From NCBI GenBank assembly GCA_002495735.1, contig DAGM01000018.1, positions 1 to 11,225 of the forward strand: a stretch of 11,225 nt of DNA, written 5' to 3'. Below the pieces are notes generated by a model, which searched no databases, had not been told where the DNA came from, and saw only the letters and a list, made by a program, of their open reading frames with translations. Below, piece by piece: positions 7,098 to 11,225 of this stretch (position 1 is the first letter of the stretch; each line of letters opens with the position of its first letter). The DNA is from Euryarchaeota archaeon UBA54 (lineage in GTDB: Archaea; Thermoplasmatota; Poseidoniia; Poseidoniales; Thalassarchaeaceae). A program made the translations under genes and the position numbers.

Positions 7098-7634
7098 ATG
7101 GTCGAGGAGAGACTAGTCTGGATGGACCTCGAGATGACTGGTCTCGAACCGGAAGAGAACACCATCATCGAGATTGCCACCATAGTGACTGAGGGCGACC
7201 TGACTGTGGTCGCCGAGGGACCGGCTTTTGCGATTTCGCAGCCCGAGTCGGAACTGGCTAAGATGGACGATTGGAATCTCACACACCATACCGAGAATGG
7301 ACTTCTGGATAGAGTCAGGAACCATGGAATTCCGATGGCCGAGGCCGAGGCGTTGACAATCGAATTCCTTCGCGAGCACTGCATCGAGGGCATATCGCCG
7401 CTGTGCGGCAATACGATTGGCCAGGACAGGCGTTTCCTCAGGCGCTACATGCCCGAACTGCACGACTTCTTCCATTACCGCAGCGTTGATGTCACTTCTA
7501 TCAAGCAACTCGTCGACAGATGGTACCCGGATCTGCCGAGAGCGACCAAACCTGCAGGGCATCGGGCGCTTGACGACATCCGCGGTAGCATTGTGGAGCT
7601 TGAACACTATCGCGAGCACATATTCCGCGACTAA
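7098..7634 (+). CDS. orn: Oligoribonuclease (DEDDh 3'-5' exoribonuclease)
   Basis: Orn degrades the very short RNAs (mainly dinucleotides, including the pGpG left from cyclic-di-GMP) that end RNA decay. The 178-residue length is close to the bacterial enzyme at about 181. All DEDDh residues are present: Asp10 and Glu12 in VWMDLEMTGL, Asp110 in GNTIGQDRRFL, and His155 and Asp160 in GHRALDDIRGSI. The RYMPELHDFFHYRSVDVTSIKQL block is also typical, and the C-terminus ELEHYREHIF resembles proteobacterial Orn closely. The ATG at 7098 starts two to three residues before conserved sequence; no Shine-Dalgarno is seen, fitting leaderless expression. Orn is best known from proteobacteria, actinobacteria and eukaryotes, so its presence here suggests an old transfer from bacteria. 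It diverges from the transporter. Confidence 0.97.
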   Translation: MVEERLVWMDLEMTGLEPEENTIIEIATIVTEGDLTVVAEGPAFAISQPESELAKMDDWNLTHHTENGLLDRVRNHGIPMAEAEALTIEFLREHCIEGISPLCGNTIGQDRRFLRRYMPELHDFFHYRSVDVTSIKQLVDRWYPDLPRATKPAGHRALDDIRGSIVELEHYREHIFRD

Positions 7635-7762
7635 AACGACCCTTCCTAGGGGTATTCATTGTTGTTATTAGGGTAATTACAACATTATTTTTTATTAATT
7701 ATTAAGAAAATATAAACAGCGTACTGCGTGATATTATATTGATTAATTCTATTTTATTGTCG
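7635..7762. other. AT-rich convergent intergenic region
   Basis: These 128 bases lie between the stop codons of the convergent orn and JAMM genes. Composition shifts sharply to A+T compared with the GC-richer flanks, especially at 7660-7760, where TTA/TAA/ATT words are frequent. No reading frame, tRNA or long inverted repeat is visible. The simplest view is a bidirectional termination zone made of T-tracts. Confidence 0.55.
7685..7700 (+). terminator. Poly-T transcription terminator for orn
   Basis: A run of six T (7688-7693) inside a longer T-rich stretch lies about 55 bases after the orn stop. Archaeal RNA polymerase ends transcripts at T-rich tracts without needing a hairpin, so this is a good candidate. 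A weaker A-rich stretch at 7704-7716 could serve the opposite strand. Confidence 0.45.
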
Positions 7763-8440
7763 CTATATTGGAAGGCCTGTAGCGTCGGTCAGGACCACAT
7801 TCACAGCAAAACCCCTCCGGTGGAATGCAATCAGCTCTAATCCGTGGATAAAATGCCCCGTCACAGCCCTGCCGATGACAGGACGACCGTCGTCGGTGGG
7901 AGTCAGCTCGCGTCGCTCGCCCTCTATGCCCTCGAGCCACGGCAGCATGCCCTCGGGCGAGTAGCGAACGCCGAGGATCATGTCGCACCCCTCGGTCCAC
8001 TGGGCGGACTCGGCGTCGGCCCCGCTCGGTATCGCTGGGGCGTTGGGGTGGGTATGCAGCCAGTGCGAGAAACGTCCTCCTCTAACCCCCCTCTCCTTGT
8101 CGAACAGGCCGTCCATCCACTCCTCGGGGACGTGGTGGACCGAATACGAGTCGCCACGGTTGACTAAATGAGGCTCACCTAGGGCGAAACCTTGTCCTGA
8201 GAACAGACCACTTTCGAAATCAACCCCGCAATAGGCCTTCTCAATTTCCTCCGAGTGGGGCAGGTCTGGATTCACGTCTATCCCCACGAGAATCTCATCA
8301 GGCAACGACTGAAAGGTCCAATCGAGTATCTGCGACAGAGTATCTACTGGCATCAGGAGATGAGCCGGATAACCGTCCCTGCCCTCCAACGATTGCTCGT
8401 TGTACTGGACAGCGGCCTCTAGTAGCCAATCGGCAGCCAT
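7763..8440 (-). CDS. JAMM/MPN+ domain metalloenzyme-like protein
   Basis: The 225-residue protein carries a full JAMM zinc-protease signature. HTHPNAPAIPSGAD at 129-142 gives His129, His131, Ser139 and Asp142 with exactly the HxHP-x6-S-x2-D spacing of Rpn11 and AfJAMM. Upstream, ILDWTFQSLPDEILVG at 38-53 resembles the AfJAMM stretch that bears the catalytic glutamate, pointing to Glu49. JAMM enzymes cleave isopeptide or peptide bonds to ubiquitin-like modifiers; archaeal members remove SAMP modifiers or act in sulfur transfer. The gap between Glu49 and His129 (80 residues) is longer than the roughly 45 in AfJAMM, so an insertion may shape substrate choice. A C-terminal extension (about 165-225) has no recognised domain. 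The gene starts nine bases after taw2 on the same strand, indicating an operon. Substrate is unknown; the fold call is firm, the exact reaction is inference. Confidence 0.8.
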   Translation of the reverse strand: MAADWLLEAAVQYNEQSLEGRDGYPAHLLMPVDTLSQILDWTFQSLPDEILVGIDVNPDLPHSEEIEKAYCGVDFESGLFSGQGFALGEPHLVNRGDSYSVHHVPEEWMDGLFDKERGVRGGRFSHWLHTHPNAPAIPSGADAESAQWTEGCDMILGVRYSPEGMLPWLEGIEGERRELTPTDDGRPVIGRAVTGHFIHGLELIAFHRRGFAVNVVLTDATGLPI

Positions 8441-8449
8441 GCCTGCGGG

Positions 8450-9367
8450 CTAGGGTCGCTCGACTTGAGTTCGACGGCTAGCAGCCGAGACCGTGACGTC
8501 GAGCACAACGTGGTCCCAGTGCGGCGCGTAACTCTTCACCCTCAGCGCCTTGACTGCATCTACTGAGAATCCCTTTCCCCTCTCACGCAGCGCCTCGGTA
8601 ACACCAGCGGCCCAAGCGACGTGATTTCCAGATGCTGCCACGCCGTGCACGTGTAGCACGCCGCCGGCGGGTTTGAGAGCGGCCATAGCGAGGGCGTACC
8701 CGTCCTCAGCTGATGGTAGCAAACCGAGGATGATACGGTCAGCAACCCCTTCCAGATTTGCCGCAGTGACCCGATTGTCACCGAAGTGAACGGTGCAGCG
8801 TCCCTCCACTCCGTTGCTCTTGAGATTCGACTCGAGCGCCCGCACAGCGTTCGGATTCCACTCGCAGCAGTGGATGTGATCTACCTGTGAGTGGACCAGC
8901 ATAGGCAGCGAGTAGTAGCCTATGCCTGCGTACAGGTCGACCACGACCTCTCCGGCGCCGGCCACCTTGCCCATCCTACGCCGCTCGTTGACGTTGCCTG
9001 CTGAGAACATGCACTGGGTGAGGTTGTAACCGTAATCCACCCCACTCTCTCGGCGCACGACCCAGTCGTCCTCACCGAGTAACATCTCGACGGAGCTCTC
9101 GCGCATCTCGCCCGAGATCTCCCCGAGTTTTGCCAATCTGTTGACCTTCAACGCTTCGGCAACCGCCCTCCAAAGCCCCTCCGAGGCATGCAAATCCCAT
9201 TCTCCTTGGAACGCCGAGTCCTGCAGCAGAACGACATCGGAAAACCTCTCCCACTTGTTCGGCAACCGGTCTAGGAGTGCTATGCACTCCTCATGCCTCA
9301 ATCCAGTCCCGCGCAACACCTCTCCGACAGATTCAACGAGACGGCGGTGTGGATCTTCCCTGTGCAT
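8450..9367 (-). CDS. taw2: tRNA wybutosine-pathway aminocarboxypropyltransferase Taw2 (Tyw2-like)
   Basis: Taw2/TYW2 moves the 3-amino-3-carboxypropyl group of S-adenosylmethionine onto the modified guanosine 3' of the anticodon in tRNA-Phe. The 305-residue protein has the Trm5/Tyw2 Rossmann core. LPNKWERFSDVVLL (35-48) precedes it, GYNLTQCMFSAGNVNER is at 113-129, and SAM motif I VDLYAGIGYYSLP is at 143-155. The motif CCEWNPNAV (167-175) has Glu followed by Trp, as in TYW2, where Trm5 usually has an Asp-type motif. ILGLLPSAEDGY (213-224) also matches Tyw2 rather than Trm5. The C-terminus KSYAPHWDHVVLDV is typical. GAGGT three bases before the ATG at 9367 supports the start. It heads a two-gene unit with the JAMM gene and diverges from a secreted-protein gene only 35 bases away. 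No taw1, taw3 or trm5 is visible here. Confidence 0.9.
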   Translation of the reverse strand: MHREDPHRRLVESVGEVLRGTGLRHEECIALLDRLPNKWERFSDVVLLQDSAFQGEWDLHASEGLWRAVAEALKVNRLAKLGEISGEMRESSVEMLLGEDDWVVRRESGVDYGYNLTQCMFSAGNVNERRRMGKVAGAGEVVVDLYAGIGYYSLPMLVHSQVDHIHCCEWNPNAVRALESNLKSNGVEGRCTVHFGDNRVTAANLEGVADRIILGLLPSAEDGYALAMAALKPAGGVLHVHGVAASGNHVAWAAGVTEALRERGKGFSVDAVKALRVKSYAPHWDHVVLDVTVSAASRRTQVERP

Positions 9368-9370
9368 CTG

Positions 9371-9375
9371 ACCTC
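9371..9375 (-). promoter_or_regulatory. Ribosome binding site for taw2
   Basis: On the leftward strand GAGGT ends three bases before the taw2 ATG, a good partial match to the archaeal Shine-Dalgarno. It implies a leadered taw2 transcript. The promoter must therefore lie inside the start of the divergent secreted-protein gene, because only 35 bases separate the two ATGs. Confidence 0.5.
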
Positions 9376-9402
9376 TGGTCGAAGCATTTTGGATTCAGAC
9401 TT

Positions 9403-11225
9403 ATGGCTCTGATGTTCATGCCTGCGTCTGTGCAGCGTACTGCCGTACTCCTCATCATGCTCCTGATGGCACCTATTGCGGCAGCCGACCCTCCTCCTGG
9501 GCAACCCGATGTCGTGAACGACATTTGCGCGACATGGAACAGCGCCAGCGGGGTCTGTGACGACTACGACTCGGCGCTGGACCAGACTCCCGGACAGGAG
9601 TGGATGCGGAGTTCCGTAGAGATAGGTATCGAGGACGCAGAGATGGTCGAGATGAAGGTCGGGCTCGCTGTTCACGAGATGTCGAGAGACGATTTGCAAC
9701 TCAGCGACCTCGACCTTGCGGGCGACAGCGCCCCGTGGGACGGGATTCCTGCAGATTACATCCGCAATTACCAGAGCCTAGACAGGGGCGGCGGTGACAC
9801 CGTGGCTGATCTGATGCTGGAGAGGATTGAGGAGATAATGGAGGAGTTCATCGACATCAACTTCCCCAATGTCAACACCACCACCATAACCACTGTCTCC
9901 GAGGTCGATTTCAAGGCACAGCCGGACGCTAACTGCATTTACGACTCTGATTACGATTCGATAGATGAGGTCAACGGCTTTGACAACGACCCGTTCCAGC
10001 CACCGTTGTGTTTTGAGGCCGTGTTACAGATAGAGGTCGACACCAGCGCCTTCGGCCTGAAACCGGAGACCTCAGACATCAACCGAATGATGCAGGGCAT
10101 GTTGACCATGGGAGCAGTATTGACCTCCGAGTTCAACACCACCTCACCGATGGGCCATTCGGTCGAACTCTCGGTGATACCGCCCAGTTACGCCGATGTG
10201 AGCAGTGTCGAAACTCCCGGTTCGATCAAGACGACATTCCGCGACGGCCATCCTCAGACATATTCCATCATAGCCGTCGATAACACTCAAGCTGTGACCG
10301 AGGCGACCCTCGACTCGGTCAGGCTTGTTTCCGAGCTCGTTCACAGGTCGATTACCACTCCGACCGCAAGCATCGACCTGAGAGAACCCTCGCTGAAGAT
10401 TGACCTGATAGTGGATGCCACCGACACTCAGAACTCGAGATTCGACCTTGAGATATCGATTCACTACCTAGATTCCAGCACTTTAGATGACTGGAACGCC
10501 GACCTGCATGACGGCACCATCGAGATCCCTTGGGTGACCTCCGACGGCATTAGGCTGCTTGACCAAGAGGTCGACGAGGATCTGTCCGCGATTCTTCAGG
10601 GAATACCCATTGAGCAACTGTCCTCGGCGTTTTCCGACGCTCTGGGTGCCGACATCTGGTTTGGCGCCCCGCAGTTCGCGCAAGCCGACTCCGAAGGCGG
10701 GCTAGACTTCCGGCACATCCCAGGGGTGACCTGTGAGGAGGCACTCGAAGTCAGTTACTGCATTGAGGGCAAGGACGCCATGGATGGATCATGGCCCGTC
10801 GTCCTCGAGACCACATCGCAGTCGACCCCGATGAGGGTCTCTTCTGTAGTCGAGAGGATGCTTGAGAACAGCGGTGGAGACATCACCACCATTGACCTAT
10901 CAAAGGTCACTGACGAGGACCTCGCCTCGATTATGAACGTGGTCGAACTCGAACTCTCCACTGACACCGGATGGCTTCAGGACCTAATCCCTGATGACAT
11001 GCCGAGCACCGAACTGACCCTGACCTTGCACTTACCGGAGTGGATAGAGTCGACCATTGGCGATCCATCGACAGTCGTCATCACAGCCCCCACAACAGGA
11101 GGAGGGGAGCATGATTTCGGCTTCGCTGGAACTAGGATCTTTGACTGGAGGCACCCCATCTGCCTCGAATCCGACCCCTGTGAGGACGACAGCCCAGACC
11201 TGATTTGCGGCTCGAACCAGAAGAC
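9403..11225 (+). CDS. Large secreted acidic protein with paired cysteines (partial, 3' end missing)
   Basis: The frame is open from the ATG at 9403 to the window end, 607 codons without a stop. The N-terminus is a classical Sec signal peptide: polar/basic start, hydrophobic core at about 13-25 (TAVLLIMLLMAPI), then a small-residue site near AAAD (26-29). The exported part is rich in Asp, Glu, Ser and Thr. Cysteines fall in close groups: 42/52, 178/203, 444/453 and 587/593/602, suggesting disulfides outside the cell. Alternating hydrophobic strands (KVGLAV, LQIEVD, LKIDLIVDA, VELELS, LTLTLHLP) suggest beta-sandwich domains. NTT and similar sequons could be glycosylated. I recognise no family or catalytic motif; a surface or extracellular structural or adhesive role is only inferred. 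A membrane anchor may lie beyond the edge. ATGs at 9412 and 9418 are alternative starts. No Shine-Dalgarno is present. Confidence 0.85.
   Translation, partial: MALMFMPASVQRTAVLLIMLLMAPIAAADPPPGQPDVVNDICATWNSASGVCDDYDSALDQTPGQEWMRSSVEIGIEDAEMVEMKVGLAVHEMSRDDLQLSDLDLAGDSAPWDGIPADYIRNYQSLDRGGGDTVADLMLERIEEIMEEFIDINFPNVNTTTITTVSEVDFKAQPDANCIYDSDYDSIDEVNGFDNDPFQPPLCFEAVLQIEVDTSAFGLKPETSDINRMMQGMLTMGAVLTSEFNTTSPMGHSVELSVIPPSYADVSSVETPGSIKTTFRDGHPQTYSIIAVDNTQAVTEATLDSVRLVSELVHRSITTPTASIDLREPSLKIDLIVDATDTQNSRFDLEISIHYLDSSTLDDWNADLHDGTIEIPWVTSDGIRLLDQEVDEDLSAILQGIPIEQLSSAFSDALGADIWFGAPQFAQADSEGGLDFRHIPGVTCEEALEVSYCIEGKDAMDGSWPVVLETTSQSTPMRVSSVVERMLENSGGDITTIDLSKVTDEDLASIMNVVELELSTDTGWLQDLIPDDMPSTELTLTLHLPEWIESTIGDPSTVVITAPTTGGGEHDFGFAGTRIFDWRHPICLESDPCEDDSPDLICGSNQK

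Noticed and set aside
7113..7619. Leftward 168-codon open frame opposite orn
   Set aside because: It is the antisense of a gene with complete catalytic motifs and resembles no protein family.
9951..10744. Several short leftward frames within the right-hand end
   Set aside because: They are antisense shadows of the continuous rightward frame from 9403, which has a signal peptide and no stop.
1..11225. tRNA, rRNA, CRISPR, insertion sequence or prophage signals
   Set aside because: No cloverleaf-like segment, regularly spaced repeats, transposase or integrase motifs, or terminal inverted repeats were seen on reading both strands; a covariance-model scan was not possible here.

Overview
The window reads as a gene-dense piece of an archaeal genome of moderate GC content. 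It is most plausibly a marine planktonic euryarchaeon of the Marine Group II / Poseidoniales type, although no rRNA or other marker gene is present to prove this. Archaeal signs are a Taw2-type tRNA wybutosine enzyme, a stand-alone JAMM metalloenzyme and TATA-like boxes about 26-32 bases before start codons. They are mixed with bacterial-type genes: oligoribonuclease, MsrA, a lactone oxidase of the arabinono/gulono-lactone oxidase family, and a RimK-associated aspartic/zinc protease. This mixture fits a surface-ocean archaeon that has taken up many bacterial genes.

Layout. Bases 1-719 hold two leftward genes: a retropepsin-like 'ATP-dependent zinc protease' and, after it, a single-pass membrane protein cut by the window edge. 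A 194-base divergent region (720-913) contains a TATA-like box and a hairpin. Rightward from there run guaB (IMP dehydrogenase) and msrA (methionine sulfoxide reductase), tightly coupled by a Shine-Dalgarno sequence that contains the guaB stop codon. A GTG-started FAD-dependent lactone oxidase follows. A dyad-rich 112-base gap then leads into two small membrane proteins of unknown function. The second overlaps tail-to-tail by 18 bases with a leftward major facilitator transporter. The transporter diverges from orn (oligoribonuclease) across 80 bases.

A very AT-rich 128-base stretch (7635-7762) separates orn from a leftward pair, taw2 followed by a JAMM-domain protein. taw2 diverges by only 35 bases from a long secreted protein that starts at 9403, has a signal peptide, paired cysteines and an acidic composition, and runs off the right edge.

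Functional themes are nucleotide metabolism and RNA turnover (guaB, orn), oxidative repair and redox chemistry (msrA, lactone oxidase), tRNA modification (taw2), peptide-bond or modifier chemistry (zinc protease, JAMM), and envelope/export functions (transporter, three membrane proteins, secreted protein). No tRNA, rRNA, CRISPR array, insertion sequence or prophage was seen. The most interesting items are the complete JAMM active site beside taw2, the bacterial-type oligoribonuclease in an archaeal setting, and the uncharacterised secreted protein.
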